A stretch of DNA of 64,000 bases from Paroceanicella profunda (GCF_005887635.2 NZ_CP040818.1:2324501-2388500); one strand, 5' to 3'; shown: positions 18,331-27,885, numbered from the stretch's first letter. Program-made: numbers and translations. The notes: generated by a model not told the origin, from the letters alone.

Positions 18331-19299
18331 TCACCCCGCGATCATCTCCGCCTGCCGCACGATCACCTGTGCCTGGCGGATGGAGGCAAGGTCCACCAGC
18401 CGGCCCTTGTAGACCGCGGCGCCCTGGCCGGCCTTCTCCGCCTCCGCCATGGCGGCGAGGATCTCGCGCGCCTCGGTCACCTGGGCTTCGGAGGGGGTGA
18501 ACACCTCGTTGGCCAGCGCCACCTGCTTCGGGTGGATCGCCCATTTCCCCACCATGCCCAGCGTGGCCGAGCGCCGCGCCTGGGCGGTGAAGCCCGCGTC
18601 GTCGGAGAAATCGCCGAAGGGCCCGTCCACCGGCAGCAGCCCGTGGGTGCGGCAGGCGGAAACGATCGCCACGGTGGGGAAATGCCACGGATCGGGCTGG
18701 GACACGGCGCGCTCGCCCGGCCCGTCCGCCAGCATGTAATAGCCCGCCTGCGTGCCGCCGATGCCGGTGGTCTGCATGCCCATGGAGGCGGCGTAATCCG
18801 CTGCCCCGAGGCTCATCGCCTGCATGCGCGGGCTGGCGGCGGCGATCTCCTCGACATGGGCGAGGCCGGCGGCCGTCTCGATGATCACCTCGAAGCCGAT
18901 GCGCTTCGCCCGGCCCTTCGCCGCCTCGATGGCCGAGACCAGCGCATCCACCGCGTAGATGTCGCCCGCGCAGCCCACCTTCGGGATCATGATGACGTCG
19001 AGCCGCTCGCCCGCCTCCTCCAGCACCTCCACCACGTCGCGATACCAGAACGGCGTGTCCAGCCCGTTGATGCGCACGGAGAGGGTCTTCGTGCCCCAGT
19101 CGATGTCGTTGATCGCGGCGATCACGTTGGCCCGGGCGGCGGGCTTGTCCGCCGGGGAGACGCTGTCCTCCAGGTCGAGGTTGATCACGTCGGCGGCGGA
19201 GGCGGCCATCTTCTCGAAGATCGCCGGGCGGGAGCCGGGGCCGAACAGCTGGCAGCGGTTCGGACGCGCCGGCGGGGCGGGCTGGACCTTGAAACTCAT
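18331..19299 (-). CDS. mcl1: L-malyl-CoA/beta-methylmalyl-CoA lyase
   Basis: 322 residues of the HpcH/HpaI (CitE) aldolase family. The N-terminus PPARPNRCQLFGPGSRP, the NLDLEDSV metal/CoA motif, FEVIIETAAGLAHVEEIA, MGMQTTGIGGTQ and VGKWAIHPKQV closely resemble Mcl1 of Rhodobacter. It cleaves beta-methylmalyl-CoA to glyoxylate and propionyl-CoA in the ethylmalonyl-CoA pathway. The start at 19299 follows GAGAGGT. Another pathway gene, mcd, lies at 49.3 kb. It is monocistronic, with a perfect palindrome in its leader. Confidence 0.95.
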   Translation of the reverse strand: MSFKVQPAPPARPNRCQLFGPGSRPAIFEKMAASAADVINLDLEDSVSPADKPAARANVIAAINDIDWGTKTLSVRINGLDTPFWYRDVVEVLEEAGERLDVIMIPKVGCAGDIYAVDALVSAIEAAKGRAKRIGFEVIIETAAGLAHVEEIAAASPRMQAMSLGAADYAASMGMQTTGIGGTQAGYYMLADGPGERAVSQPDPWHFPTVAIVSACRTHGLLPVDGPFGDFSDDAGFTAQARRSATLGMVGKWAIHPKQVALANEVFTPSEAQVTEAREILAAMAEAEKAGQGAAVYKGRLVDLASIRQAQVIVRQAEMIAG

Positions 19300-19359
19300 C
19301 TGGACCTCTCTGGGGGAAGGATGTTTCGAGTTTGTTAAGGAAACGGTTAGAATATTGCG

Positions 19360-19373
19360 TTGACAGCTGTCAA
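19360..19373 (-). promoter_or_regulatory. Perfect 14-bp palindrome at the mcl1 promoter
   Basis: TTGACAGCTGTCAA is its own reverse complement. It lies 60 bp upstream of the mcl1 start and contains a consensus -35 (TTGACA), followed on the minus strand by a weak AT-rich -10 (TATTCT/TTCTAA). A dimeric regulator bound here would control access to the -35. The regulator is unknown. The whole gap to the next gene (19300-19606) has no coding frame. Confidence 0.55.
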
Positions 19374-19606
19374 CTTTCGCGGCCGGTCCGGGGTGCGGCG
19401 CCCGGGCACGGGCGGAAGGGGCGGCACGTCGCGGATCGGGGCAGGGGCGGGCACGTCGTTCTGCGCGCCAGCATAGCAGCATTGCGCGAATGTGGGGTGC
19501 GGGAGCCGCCGCACGAGACTAGATAGCCCTCAATCATCGGGGGCGCCCCCCGTGTTCCCGGCTGCGCAGATGCCGGCTGAGGCGCGACGTGCAGGAGTAG
19601 ACGCAA

Positions 19607-20200
19607 ATGATCGGTTCGGTTTCGGGCAGCTTCCGCTCCCTCATGCCCTGGGAGGGCCCGCTTCTGCTCGCGCATCTGGAGCGTTTGCCGAAGGATGACC
19701 TGCGCCTGCGCTTCTGCAACCTGCCCAAGCATGACATCCTGCAGGAATACTCCTCCGAGCCGCTGCGCCGGGACCGTCAGGTGATCGGCTGGTTCCGCGA
19801 CGGCGAGTTGCGCGGCACGGCTGAACTGCGCTTCGGCCCGGATGACGTGGAGGCCGCCCTCACCGTGGAGCCGGAGTTCCGCTGCAACGGCATCGGGCTC
19901 ATGTTGCTGGAGCGCGCGCGGCGCCGCGCGCAGGCGCTGGGCGCGAAGGCCATCCGCATCTTCACCAGCCAGAACAACCGGCCGATGATCGCCGTGGCGC
20001 GCAAGGCCGGGCTGAACATGAGCTTCGAGGACGGTGACGCGGAAGGCGCGCTGGCCCTCGCCCCGGCACCGGCGGCCTTCTGGGCCGACCTGCTGGGCGA
20101 GGAAGCGGGGCAGATCGCCTCCGTCCTCTACTGGCCCGCGGCCTTTGCCCGCGCCGAGGCCGGCCGCAAGCCGAAACCCACGCGCGACGCCGCCGCCTGA
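19607..20200 (+). CDS. GNAT-family N-acetyltransferase
   Basis: 197 residues. The acetyl-CoA pyrophosphate loop appears as EFRCNGIGLMLLERA (RxxGxG form, about residues 91-105), preceded by beta-strands DGELRGTAELRFG and followed by AIRIFTSQNNRPMIAVARKAGL. The C-terminal 50 residues are Ala-rich. The acceptor substrate cannot be told. The start at 19607 follows GCAGGAGTAG. Confidence 0.82.
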   Translation: MIGSVSGSFRSLMPWEGPLLLAHLERLPKDDLRLRFCNLPKHDILQEYSSEPLRRDRQVIGWFRDGELRGTAELRFGPDDVEAALTVEPEFRCNGIGLMLLERARRRAQALGAKAIRIFTSQNNRPMIAVARKAGLNMSFEDGDAEGALALAPAPAAFWADLLGEEAGQIASVLYWPAAFARAEAGRKPKPTRDAAA

Positions 20201-20389
20201 TCTGCCGCGCCGGAGCCGGGAGCGAGGGGCGCCGGTTCTCCTCGCGGTCCCGGGCCGCTCCGGCCAGACGGCATCCCGAGCCGGAACGTCCGGCCGCCGC
20301 GCAGGATCCCCATGCGGGTGACGATTCCTCAGGACCCGGGCTGAGGCGCGGCCCGGCATCTCCGTGGCGGGAGGCACCGGGAAACGCCT

Positions 20390-20660
20390 TTGCGCGGCTC
20401 CGCGAGCGTCGCGCGGCTGCGCGAACGCTGGCGATTGTGGGGGGGGGCCGGCGGCTGCGCGGCTGGGCGAACGCTGGTGACTGTGCGGGGGCCGGCGGCT
20501 GCGCGAGGGCTGCGCGGCTGGGCGAACGCTGGTGACTGTGCGGGGCCCGGCAGTTGCGCGAAGGCTGGTGGCTGCGCGAACGCTGGTGACTGTGCGGAGG
20601 CCGGCGGTCGCGCGAACACTGGTGGCTGCGCGAACGCTTGCGGCCGCGCGGGGGCCGGCG
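20390..20660. repeat. Degenerate 18-bp-based tandem array between GNAT and patB genes
   Basis: GCGAACGCTGG recurs at about 20421, 20467, 20522, 20576, 20612 and 20629, mostly at multiples of 18 (54, 54, 36). Blocks alternate GGTGACTGTGCGG with GGCGGCTGCGCGAAC. The units differ from those in any other gap. The surrounding spacer (20201-20714) has no supported gene. Confidence 0.7.
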
Positions 20661-20714
20661 GCCAGGCGGAGGCCGGCGAAAGGCGCGCCCCGGGGCCGGG
20701 GCGCGCGGGGGGTG

Positions 20715-21890
20715 TCACTGCAGATCGGCAAAGGCGGCGGAGATTCGCGCGGCGGCCTCCTCCACCCGCGCTCGGGGCGTGGCGAGGTTGAAGCGCAGCC
20801 AGGTGGCCCCGCCGTTGCCGAAGGGCGCGCCGTGGTTGGGCAGCACCTTCGCCTCCTTCTCCACCCGGCGGGTGAATTCCTCCGGCGTCATGCCGGTGCC
20901 CGAGAAGTCCACCCAGGAGAGGTAGGTGGCCTGCATCGGCATGGTGCGCACGCCGGGCAGGGCGTTCATCGCGCTGTCGAAGATCCGGGCGTTGCCGGCA
21001 AGATAGTCCAGCAGCGCGTCCAGCCAGGCGTCGCCCCCGGAATAGGCCGCCTCGGCCATGATCATGCCGAAGCGGTTCGGCGAGGCGCCGTTGGCCTGGT
21101 GGCGGGCGGTGAAGGCGGCGCGCAGGTCCGGGTCGGAGATGATCACGTTGCCGGTCATGCCGCCGGCGAGGTTGAAGGTCTTCGAGGTCGCGGCCATCAC
21201 CACGATGCGGTCGAGGTGCTCGGGCGCCGCCACGGCGGCCACCGTGTGCTTCGCCCCGGGCAGGACGAGGTCATGGTGCACCTCGTCGGAAACCAGGATG
21301 AGATCGTGCTCGGCGCAGAACGCGGCGAGGGCGCGGAGTTCCTCCGCCGACCACACCCGCCCGCCCGGATTGTGCGGCGAGCACAGCACCACGATGCGCT
21401 CGCGCCCGGTGAGCTGGGTGGCCAGCGTGTCCAGGTCCATGCGGTACACCCCGTCCACGCGCTTGAGCGGCGACTGCAGGATCTCGCGGTCATTGGCGCG
21501 GATGATCTTGTGGAAGGCGTGGTAGACCGGGGTGAACAGGATCACCGAGTCGCCCGGCTCCGACCAGGCCTGCACGCAGAGCGCCGTGCCCGCCACCAGC
21601 CCGTGCACCGTGGAGATCCACTCCTTCTCCACCGCCCAGCCGTGCCGGCGCGCCATCCAGCCGGTGATCGCCTCGCGGTAGGAGCGGTCATCGCCGTAAT
21701 AGCCGTAGACGCCGTGGCGCACCGCCTCGGCCAGCGCCTCGTTCACGCAGTCGGGCGCGCGGAAGTCCATGTCCGCCACCCACATCGCCAGCCCCTCGTC
21801 GGGCGAGATGCCATAGATGGCTTCGAGATTGTCCCATTTCGCCGAATGGGTGCCACGCCGGTCGACGACCGTATCGAAATCAAAACTCAT
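20715..21890 (-). CDS. PatB/MalY-type PLP C-S lyase (cystathionine beta-lyase family)
   Basis: 391 residues, class I/II aminotransferase fold of the PatB/MalY group. SPHNPGGRVW and SDEVHHDL (about 201-208) are PLP-contact segments, and TSKTFNLAG places the Schiff-base lysine at K237. MWVADMDF near the N-terminus is typical of the group. Probable activity: beta-elimination on cystathionine or related cysteine S-conjugates, giving pyruvate, ammonia and a thiol. It is divergent from the deformylase operon. Confidence 0.88.
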   Translation of the reverse strand: MSFDFDTVVDRRGTHSAKWDNLEAIYGISPDEGLAMWVADMDFRAPDCVNEALAEAVRHGVYGYYGDDRSYREAITGWMARRHGWAVEKEWISTVHGLVAGTALCVQAWSEPGDSVILFTPVYHAFHKIIRANDREILQSPLKRVDGVYRMDLDTLATQLTGRERIVVLCSPHNPGGRVWSAEELRALAAFCAEHDLILVSDEVHHDLVLPGAKHTVAAVAAPEHLDRIVVMAATSKTFNLAGGMTGNVIISDPDLRAAFTARHQANGASPNRFGMIMAEAAYSGGDAWLDALLDYLAGNARIFDSAMNALPGVRTMPMQATYLSWVDFSGTGMTPEEFTRRVEKEAKVLPNHGAPFGNGGATWLRFNLATPRARVEEAAARISAAFADLQ

Positions 21891-22001
21891 CAGGGGGTTC
21901 TCCTTCTCCGCCCGTCAGGCTATCCGATGCGGCGCCGGGTGCAAGCCCGGGTGCGGCTGCACGCGCTTGCACCCGCGCCCGCCATCGCCTAAATCGCGGG
22001 C

Positions 22002-22514
22002 ATGAGCACGCGCAACATCCTCATCCATCCGGATGCCCGCCTGAAGAAGGTCTGCGACCCCGTTTCCGAGGTTTCCCCGGAGATGCGCAGCCTTGCCGAG
22101 GACATGCTGGAGACCATGTACGACGCCCCCGGCGTGGGTCTCGCCGCGCCGCAGGTGGGGGTGCTCTCCCGCGTGTTCGTGATGGATTGTTCCGGCAAGG
22201 ACGAGGCCGGAGACCCGATGGTGCTGTTCAACCCCGAGATCACCTGGACCTCGGAGGAGATGAACACCCATGAGGAGGGCTGCCTCTCCATCCCCGACAT
22301 CTATGAGGACGTGACCCGCCCCGCGCTGGTGCGCATGTCCTTCCTCGACATGGACGGCAAGCTGCGGGAGAAGGAGTTCGGCGGGCTCTGGGCCACCTGC
22401 GCCCAGCATGAGCTGGACCACCTCGACGGCCGGCTGTTCATCGATTATCTCAGCGCGCTGAAGCGCTCGATGATCACCTCGAAGATGAAGAAGCTGAAGC
22501 GGTCGCGGGCGTGA
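22002..22514 (+). CDS. def: Peptide deformylase
   Basis: 170 residues. All three deformylase motifs are intact: GVGLAAPQVG (44-53), EEGCLSIP (C94) and QHELDHLDG with H136, E137 and H140. It removes the N-formyl group from nascent proteins. It is the first gene of a def - def-like - fmt run. GTG of the next gene overlaps its stop by 4 nt. Confidence 0.96.
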   Translation: MSTRNILIHPDARLKKVCDPVSEVSPEMRSLAEDMLETMYDAPGVGLAAPQVGVLSRVFVMDCSGKDEAGDPMVLFNPEITWTSEEMNTHEEGCLSIPDIYEDVTRPALVRMSFLDMDGKLREKEFGGLWATCAQHELDHLDGRLFIDYLSALKRSMITSKMKKLKRSRA

Positions 22515-23020
22515 TCCGCCCCTTCCTCCAGTGGCCCGACAAGCGCCTGCGCACCCCCTGCGCCCCGGTGGAGACGGTCGATGACGCGGTGCGCGCCACC
22601 TGGGAGGACATGCTGGACAGCATGTACGCGATGCCCGGCGTGGGGCTGGCGGCCTGCCAGATCGGCGTGATGCTGCGCCTGGCGGTGGTGGATTGTTCGG
22701 AGGCGCGCACCAGCCCCATCCGCATGGCGAACCCGGTTGTTCTGCACGCCTCGGTGAAGCCGCGCAGCCATGTGGAGGCCAGCCCCAACCTGCCCGGCAT
22801 CCATGCCGAGGTGGAGCGCCCGCGCGCCGTCACCGTGGGCTACATGGACGAGACCGGCGCGCAGGTGGAGCGGGATTTCGTCCACCTGGAGGCCACCTCG
22901 GTGCAGCACCAGATCGACCACCTGGACGGGCTCGTCTACCTCGACCGGCTGAAGCCCGCGCGCCGGCAGATGCTGCTGTCGAAATACATGAAGGCCCGGG
23001 CCCGGGCCGGGAGGCGCTGA
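22511..23020 (+). CDS. Peptide deformylase-like protein lacking catalytic residues
   Basis: 169 residues with clear deformylase homology, but all three motifs are changed. GLAACQIG replaces [16 protein letters not shown] replaces EGCLSxP, so the metal-ligand Cys is lost. HQIDH (133-137) replaces HELDH, so the catalytic Glu is Gln. It is therefore unlikely to deformylate peptides. It is translationally coupled to def (GTGA overlap) and to fmt (stop/start share one base), so it is kept in the operon and expressed. A role as a partner or regulator of Def/Fmt is speculation. Confidence 0.9.
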   Translation: MIRPFLQWPDKRLRTPCAPVETVDDAVRATWEDMLDSMYAMPGVGLAACQIGVMLRLAVVDCSEARTSPIRMANPVVLHASVKPRSHVEASPNLPGIHAEVERPRAVTVGYMDETGAQVERDFVHLEATSVQHQIDHLDGLVYLDRLKPARRQMLLSKYMKARARAGRR

Positions 23021-23934
23021 TGCGGCTGGTGTTCATGGGCACGCCGGAGTTCTCCGTGCCGGTGCTCGACGCGCTGGTGGCGGCGGGCCATGAGGTGGCG
23101 GCCGTCTACTCCCAGCCGCCGCGCCCGGCGGGCCGGGGCAAGAAGCCGCGCCCCTCGCCGGTGCAGGCGCGGGCCGAGGCGCTGGGCCTGCCCGTGCGCA
23201 CCCCGGCCAGCTTCCGCGACCCGGCCGAGCGCGCGGCCTTCGCGGCGCTCGGCGCCGGGATCGCCGTGGTGGTGGCCTACGGGCTCATCCTGCCGCAGGC
23301 GGTGCTGGACGCCCCGGCGCGCGGCTGCCTGAACATCCACGCGAGCCTGCTGCCGCGCTGGCGTGGCGCCGCCCCCATCCACCGCGCGGTGATGGCCGGC
23401 GATGCCGAGACCGGCGTCTGCATCATGCAGATGGAAGCCGGGCTCGACACCGGCCCGGTGCTGCTGCGCGCCGCCGTGCCGATCGGGGCGGAGGAGACCA
23501 CGGGCGCGCTGCAGGACCGGCTCTCCGCGCTGGGCGCGCAGCTCATCGTGGAGGCGCTGGCCGCACCCTCCCTGGTGCCCGAGCCGCAGCCGGAGGCGGG
23601 CGTGCTCTATGCCTCCAAGATCGACAAGGCCGAGGCGAGGGTGGACTGGGCACGCCCGGCCGCCGAGGTGGACCGCCTGGTCCGCGGCCTCTCGCCCTTT
23701 CCCGGCGCCTGGGGCGAGACCGGCGGCGAGCGGGTGAAATTCCTCGCCAGCCGGCCCGCCGAGGGCGCGGGCGCCCCGGGCACGGTGCTGGGCTCCGGCC
23801 CTGACGGGGTGATCGTGGCCTGCGGCGCAGGCGCTGTGTGCCTCACCCGCCTCCAGCGCTCCGGCAAGGGCGCCATGGACGCGGTGGACTTCCTGCGCGG
23901 CTTCCCGTTGCCCGAAGGCACGCGCTTCGTCTGA
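23020..23934 (+). CDS. fmt: Methionyl-tRNA formyltransferase
   Basis: 304 residues. N-terminal formyl-transferase domain: [38 protein letters not shown], and [11 protein letters not shown] with the catalytic Asp. A C-terminal OB-like domain follows from about 205. It formylates initiator Met-tRNA with 10-formyl-THF. It is coupled to the def-like gene (TGATG), so formylation and deformylation are encoded together. Confidence 0.96.
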   Translation: MRLVFMGTPEFSVPVLDALVAAGHEVAAVYSQPPRPAGRGKKPRPSPVQARAEALGLPVRTPASFRDPAERAAFAALGAGIAVVVAYGLILPQAVLDAPARGCLNIHASLLPRWRGAAPIHRAVMAGDAETGVCIMQMEAGLDTGPVLLRAAVPIGAEETTGALQDRLSALGAQLIVEALAAPSLVPEPQPEAGVLYASKIDKAEARVDWARPAAEVDRLVRGLSPFPGAWGETGGERVKFLASRPAEGAGAPGTVLGSGPDGVIVACGAGAVCLTRLQRSGKGAMDAVDFLRGFPLPEGTRFV

Positions 23935-24014
23935 AGCGGCCCGCGCGGCGGGATGACTGAAGCCCCCCGCCGCCGGGCCCTTGACAGCGCGTGGCAGTCC
24001 GGTTGGGGGTGCTC

Positions 24015-24068
24015 TCAGCCTCAGCCTCAGCCTCAGCCTCAGCCTCAGCCTCAGCCTCAGCCTCAGCC
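24015..24068. repeat. Hexanucleotide repeat (TCAGCC)9
   Basis: Nine perfect copies, continuing with two more matching bases, 80 bp after the fmt stop. Being perfect and a multiple of three, it is likely a slippage-prone locus outside coding sequence. Confidence 0.97.
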
Positions 24069-24379
24069 TCGTCGCGAGGCTTTCCCGAGGGCGGGCGCTC
24101 CGGGCGGAGGATTCGGTCCGAGAGTGGGCGTTTCGGACAAGGAGGGCGATGGTGCGGCCCGCGGCCAGGAGGCCGCCATTCAACGGCCTGACCCGTCAAG
24201 ACTGCCGCACGGACGGCAATCTGTCCGACGGCACGGGGGAGAAGCGCCCTTCCGGCCGCAGGACATTGGGGAAGCCGCTTTCGCCCCGAAACAGGGGTCG
24301 CGGCGGGGTTTTCGGCGCCTGCGCCCGGCCGGAGGGGCCGGACAGTGCCCGGCCTCCCGAATCTGCTCAGCGCTCGAGG

Positions 24380-24590
24380 TACCCCGTGGCCTTCCGAGAC
24401 CGCTCACCTCTGGGGCACGCCGTAGCCCTCCGAGACCGCTCGGCCCCCGGGGCACGCCGTGGCCCTCCGACATCGCCCAGCCCCCGGGGCACGCCATGGC
24501 CCTCCGAGACCGCTCAGCCCCCGGAACACCCCGTGACCGTCCGACACCGCTCACCCTCGCGGCATCTCGTGGCCTTCCGGCGTCGGGCTG
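24380..24590. repeat. Tandem array of 36-37-bp units (6 copies)
   Basis: CCGAGACCGCTC or a near copy recurs at 24394, 24430, 24467, 24504, 24541 and 24577. Each is followed by CAGCCCCCGGGGCACGCC-type sequence and a (C)CGTGGCC segment. The array lies in the gap between fmt and rnhA (23935-24670), which has no supported gene. Confidence 0.8.
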
Positions 24591-24670
24591 CGGTGTGCCA
24601 CCGTCGCCCCGTGCCGCGGCCATGCGCGGGCGGGGGCCCGCCCGGGTGCGCAGCCGCGTTCTCGCCGGGG

Positions 24671-25138
24671 TCAGCCCCGGGCGCGGGCGGGCTTGAAGGG
24701 TTTCATGCCCTCGCGGGCCAGTTCGTCGGCGCGCTCGTTCTCCGGGTGGCCGGCGTGGCCCTTCACCCATTCCCAGGTCACCTTGTGGCGCTTGTGGGCC
24801 TCGTCCAGCCGGCGCCACAGGTCCTCGTTCTTCACCGGCTTCTTGTCCGAGGTCTTCCAGCCGTTCTTCTTCCAGCCGAACATCCAGGAGGTGATGCCGC
24901 CCTTCACGTAATTGCTGTCGGTGATGATGGTGAGCACGGTGGGCCGTTCCAGGGCCTCCAGCGCGGAGATCGCGGCCATCAGCTCCATGCGGTTGTTGGT
25001 GGTCTGGGCCTCGCCGCCCTTCAGTTCGCGTTCCTTGACCACCGTGGCCCCGTCGCGCGCCACGAGCAGGGCGCCCCAGCCCCCGGGGCCGGGGTTTCCG
25101 GAGCAGGCACCGTCGGTATAGGCGAAGAGTTCAGGCAT
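24671..25138 (-). CDS. rnhA: Ribonuclease HI
   Basis: 155 residues, normal length. The DEDD active-site segments are present: [16 protein letters not shown] (D9), [19 protein letters not shown] and the C-terminal [14 protein letters not shown]. It degrades RNA in RNA:DNA hybrids. Its start overlaps the end of the upstream GFA-methyltransferase gene by 8 nt, so the two are co-transcribed. Confidence 0.96.
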   Translation of the reverse strand: MPELFAYTDGACSGNPGPGGWGALLVARDGATVVKERELKGGEAQTTNNRMELMAAISALEALERPTVLTIITDSNYVKGGITSWMFGWKKNGWKTSDKKPVKNEDLWRRLDEAHKRHKVTWEWVKGHAGHPENERADELAREGMKPFKPARARG

Positions 25139-26180
25139 TGCGGCGGGCCTCGATGGTCAGGTTTTCGGACGGGTGGCCGTCGTAGTGCTTTCCGGGGCGG
25201 CTGTCGATGGCGATGTCGGTGAAACCGGCGTCGGTGAGCAGGGTGCGCATCTCCTCCGGCCGGTAATAGGCGTAGTGGCGGCCGAGGCCGTCGCGCCGGT
25301 CCTCGCTTCCCGCCTGCAGGCCGATGAGCAGCCGGCCGCCGGGGTGCAGCGCCCGGGCGATGCGCGCCAGGATGTCCGGCATGGCGGCACGGGCGGCGTG
25401 CTGCAGGCTGTAATGCGCCCAGATGCCGTCGAAGGCGGCTTCGTCGGCCAGGCGCTCCACCCGCGCGATGCGCACGCTGAGCCCGTGGCGCGCGGCGGCC
25501 TCGGCGGCGAGGCCGGGCGAGGCGTCAAGCGCGGTCACCCGGTGGCCGGCCGCGCGCATGGCCGCCGCCGCCCAGCCGGCGCCGCAGCCCAGGTCCATCA
25601 GGTCGCAGGGCGCATCGAAGCGCGCGAGGAAGCCGGCCAGCGTGCCGGGCACCCGCTCGGGCGTGGACCAGTCCGCATAGGTGGCGGCGGTGTCGTCATA
25701 GAAGCGGGTGGTGCTGAAGGCGTCGAACACGGCGCGCATGTCGCCCGGGTCGCGCGGGAAGTCCAGCGCGCCGGGGATGGGCGCGACCCAGGGCAGCCGG
25801 CGGTCGGTGTAGAAATCCGCCACGGGGCGGAAGCCGTGGCCCGCGTCCAGCGTGCCGCCCTTCACCGCCACGCCGGGCGCGCCACCCGCGGTGATGTGAT
25901 AGACGCGCGTGCCGCAGGCCGGGCAGAAATGACAGTGCTTCAGGCGGCCCGAATCCGCCGTGACCTCGAAGATGCGGGTCTCTCCGGTGAGCGCGAAGCC
26001 CTCCGTGGGCACGAAGAGCGACAGGCCGAAGGCCGAGGCGCTCTGCGCCTGGCAGGTGGTGCAATGGCAGCGCGCCATGCCCAGCGGCGCGGCGGTGACG
26101 GTGTAGCGCACGGCGCCGCACTGGCAGCCTCCGGTGATGGCTGCTGCGGGCGTGTCCGGGGCGGAGGGGCTGTCGGTCAT
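25131..26180 (-). CDS. GFA-domain / SAM-methyltransferase fusion protein
   Basis: 349 residues with two domains. Residues about 14-130 are a GFA/CENP-V-type zinc domain: [10 protein letters not shown] (C19, C21), CHCTTC (C40, C43) and CPACG (C86, C89). Residues about 155-345 are a class I methyltransferase with DLGCGAGW (196-203), TALDASPG and [10 protein letters not shown]. One continuous frame covers both, with no internal stop. GFA proteins handle glutathione or aldehyde adducts; the methyltransferase substrate is unknown. Its stop lies inside the rnhA start region. Confidence 0.85.
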   Translation of the reverse strand: MTDSPSAPDTPAAAITGGCQCGAVRYTVTAAPLGMARCHCTTCQAQSASAFGLSLFVPTEGFALTGETRIFEVTADSGRLKHCHFCPACGTRVYHITAGGAPGVAVKGGTLDAGHGFRPVADFYTDRRLPWVAPIPGALDFPRDPGDMRAVFDAFSTTRFYDDTAATYADWSTPERVPGTLAGFLARFDAPCDLMDLGCGAGWAAAAMRAAGHRVTALDASPGLAAEAAARHGLSVRIARVERLADEAAFDGIWAHYSLQHAARAAMPDILARIARALHPGGRLLIGLQAGSEDRRDGLGRHYAYYRPEEMRTLLTDAGFTDIAIDSRPGKHYDGHPSENLTIEARRNA

Positions 26181-26199
26181 GCTGAGGCTCCGGGGCTGC

Positions 26200-26570
26200 G
26201 TGGTGTGTCGAGACGGGCGGGGCTGAGGCGTAACGGTCGGGCGGCAGGCAAGGCGTAACGGTCAGGTGGCAGGCGGGGCGATCGGTCAGGTGTCAGACGT
26301 GCCTGCCGAAGGTCGGTGTCGAGTGGCAGGCGCGGATGCCGGGCGGCGGTGTCGAGTGGCAGGCGTGGTGCGAGCGGTCAGGCGGCTGGTGGGGCGGAAC
26401 GGTCGGATCTCAGGCGTGGATGCCGGGCGGCAGTGTCGTGTGGCAGGGGCGGGGCAAACGGTCGGGTACCAGGCGGGGCGGGGCGGTCGGGTGTGCGGCA
26501 TGCCTGCCGGGCGTCGGGGTCCGGCGGCAGGTGCAGAGGTGAGGTGAACGGTCAGGTGCCCGGGCTCCGC
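26200..26570. repeat. Degenerate tandem array of AACGGTC/GGCAGGCG units
   Basis: Irregular repeats built on AACGGTCAGGTGGCAGGCGG, GGTGTCGAGTGGCAGGCG and GGATGCCGGGCGGC, spacing about 24-35 bp. It fills the gap between ispH and the GFA fusion gene (26181-26581). No gene is supported here. Confidence 0.65.
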
Positions 26571-26581
26571 GTGCGGGCCGC

Positions 26582-27532
26582 TCAGGCGACCTTCTCGCGC
26601 AGCACCCTCGGCACCTTGAACTCCACGTTCTCCTGCGCGGTTTCCACCAGTTCCACCGTCACGTCGTAGCGGGCGCGGAAGGCGTCGATCACCTCGTTCA
26701 CCAGCACCTCCGGCGCGCTGGCCCCGGCGGTGATGCCCACGGCGCGGATGCCCGAGAGGGCGCGCCAGTCGATGTCGGTGGCGCGCTGGACGAGCTGGGA
26801 ATAGGCGCAGCCGGCGCGCCTGCCCACCTCCACCAGCCGGCGGGAGTTCGAGGAGTTCGGCGCCCCGATCACCAGCAGCGCGTCGATCTTCGGCGCCACG
26901 GCCTTCACCGCTTCCTGACGGTTGGTGGTGGCGTAGCAGATGTCTTCCTTGTGCGGGCCCACGATGGCCGGGAACCGCGCCTTCAGCGCCGCCACGATGC
27001 CGGCGGTATCGTCCACCGAAAGCGTGGTCTGGGTGATGAAGGCGAGGCGCCCGGGGTCGCGCGGGGCGAGGGTGGCGACGTCTTCGGCGGTCTCCACCAG
27101 CAACACCTCGCCCTCGGGGAGCTGGCCCATGGTGCCCAGGGTCTCCGGGTGGCCGGCATGGCCGATCATCACCATCTGCAGGCCCGCGGCATGGTGGCGC
27201 TCGGCCTCCACATGAACCTTGGAGACGAGCGGGCAGGTGGCATCGACGAAGAGCATCTCGCGGCGCGCCGCCTCCGCCGGCACGGCCTTCGGCACGCCGT
27301 GGGCGGAGAACACCACCGGGCGGTCCGTCGGGCATTCCTCCAGGTCTTCCACGAAGACGGCGCCCTTCGCGCGCAGCCCGTCCACGACGAAGCGGTTGTG
27401 CACGATCTCGTGGCGCACGTAGACCGGCGCGCCCCATTTCTCCAGCGCCATCTCGACGATGCGGATGGCCCGGTCGACCCCGGCACAGAAGCCGCGGGGG
27501 GCGGCGAGATAGAGCATGAGCGGCTCAGGCAT
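26582..27532 (-). CDS. ispH: 4-hydroxy-3-methylbut-2-enyl diphosphate reductase
   Basis: 316 residues. The iron-sulfur Cys residues lie in APRGFCAGV (C16), [11 protein letters not shown] and [17 protein letters not shown] and [15 protein letters not shown] are also diagnostic. It catalyses the last step of the MEP isoprenoid pathway. The start at 27532 follows GGGAG; the open frame extends upstream into a repeat array, but that part is low-complexity. Confidence 0.96.
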   Translation of the reverse strand: MPEPLMLYLAAPRGFCAGVDRAIRIVEMALEKWGAPVYVRHEIVHNRFVVDGLRAKGAVFVEDLEECPTDRPVVFSAHGVPKAVPAEAARREMLFVDATCPLVSKVHVEAERHHAAGLQMVMIGHAGHPETLGTMGQLPEGEVLLVETAEDVATLAPRDPGRLAFITQTTLSVDDTAGIVAALKARFPAIVGPHKEDICYATTNRQEAVKAVAPKIDALLVIGAPNSSNSRRLVEVGRRAGCAYSQLVQRATDIDWRALSGIRAVGITAGASAPEVLVNEVIDAFRARYDVTVELVETAQENVEFKVPRVLREKVA

Positions 27533-27581
27533 GAAACTCTCCCAGGCGGATGTCGGGCGCAGCTTACCGCGCGCGGCGGGC

Positions 27582-27885
27582 AGAGGAAACCGCCCCTCTG
27601 GGGCGTGTGGAGGATACCGCCCCTCCGGGGTGGACAGAGGAAGCCGCCCCTCGGGGTGGACAGGGGAAGCCGCCCCTCCGGGGCGAGCAGAGGACACCGC
27701 CCCTCCGGGCCCCCGTTTAGCAAACCGCCTCTCAATGGCGGGCAGAGGGAACCATCCCGCGCGGGGCCGGCAGAGGACACTACGCCTGTGGAGCGGGCAG
27801 AGGAAGCCGCCCCTCCGGGGTCCGTTTGGCAAGCCGCCCCTCCGGGCCCTGTTTGGCAAGCCGCCCCTCTGGGGCGAGCGGGCCC
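27582..27885. repeat. Tandem array of about 27-bp palindromic units (about 11 copies)
   Basis: Units such as GAGGAAGCCGCCCCTCCGGG plus a 6-8-bp tail repeat every 26-28 bp. Most have the CCGCCCCTCCGGGGCG palindrome; middle copies are decayed. It is similar in design, not in sequence, to the array at 7776. It occupies the gap between ispH and the UDG gene (27533-27907). Confidence 0.82.

Noticed and set aside
22511..23020. Calling the second def copy an active peptide deformylase
   Set aside because: The metal-ligand Cys and the catalytic Glu of HExxH are both replaced.
27582..27885. Possible CRISPR array
   Set aside because: No unique spacers; units are contiguous degenerate copies, and there are no cas genes.
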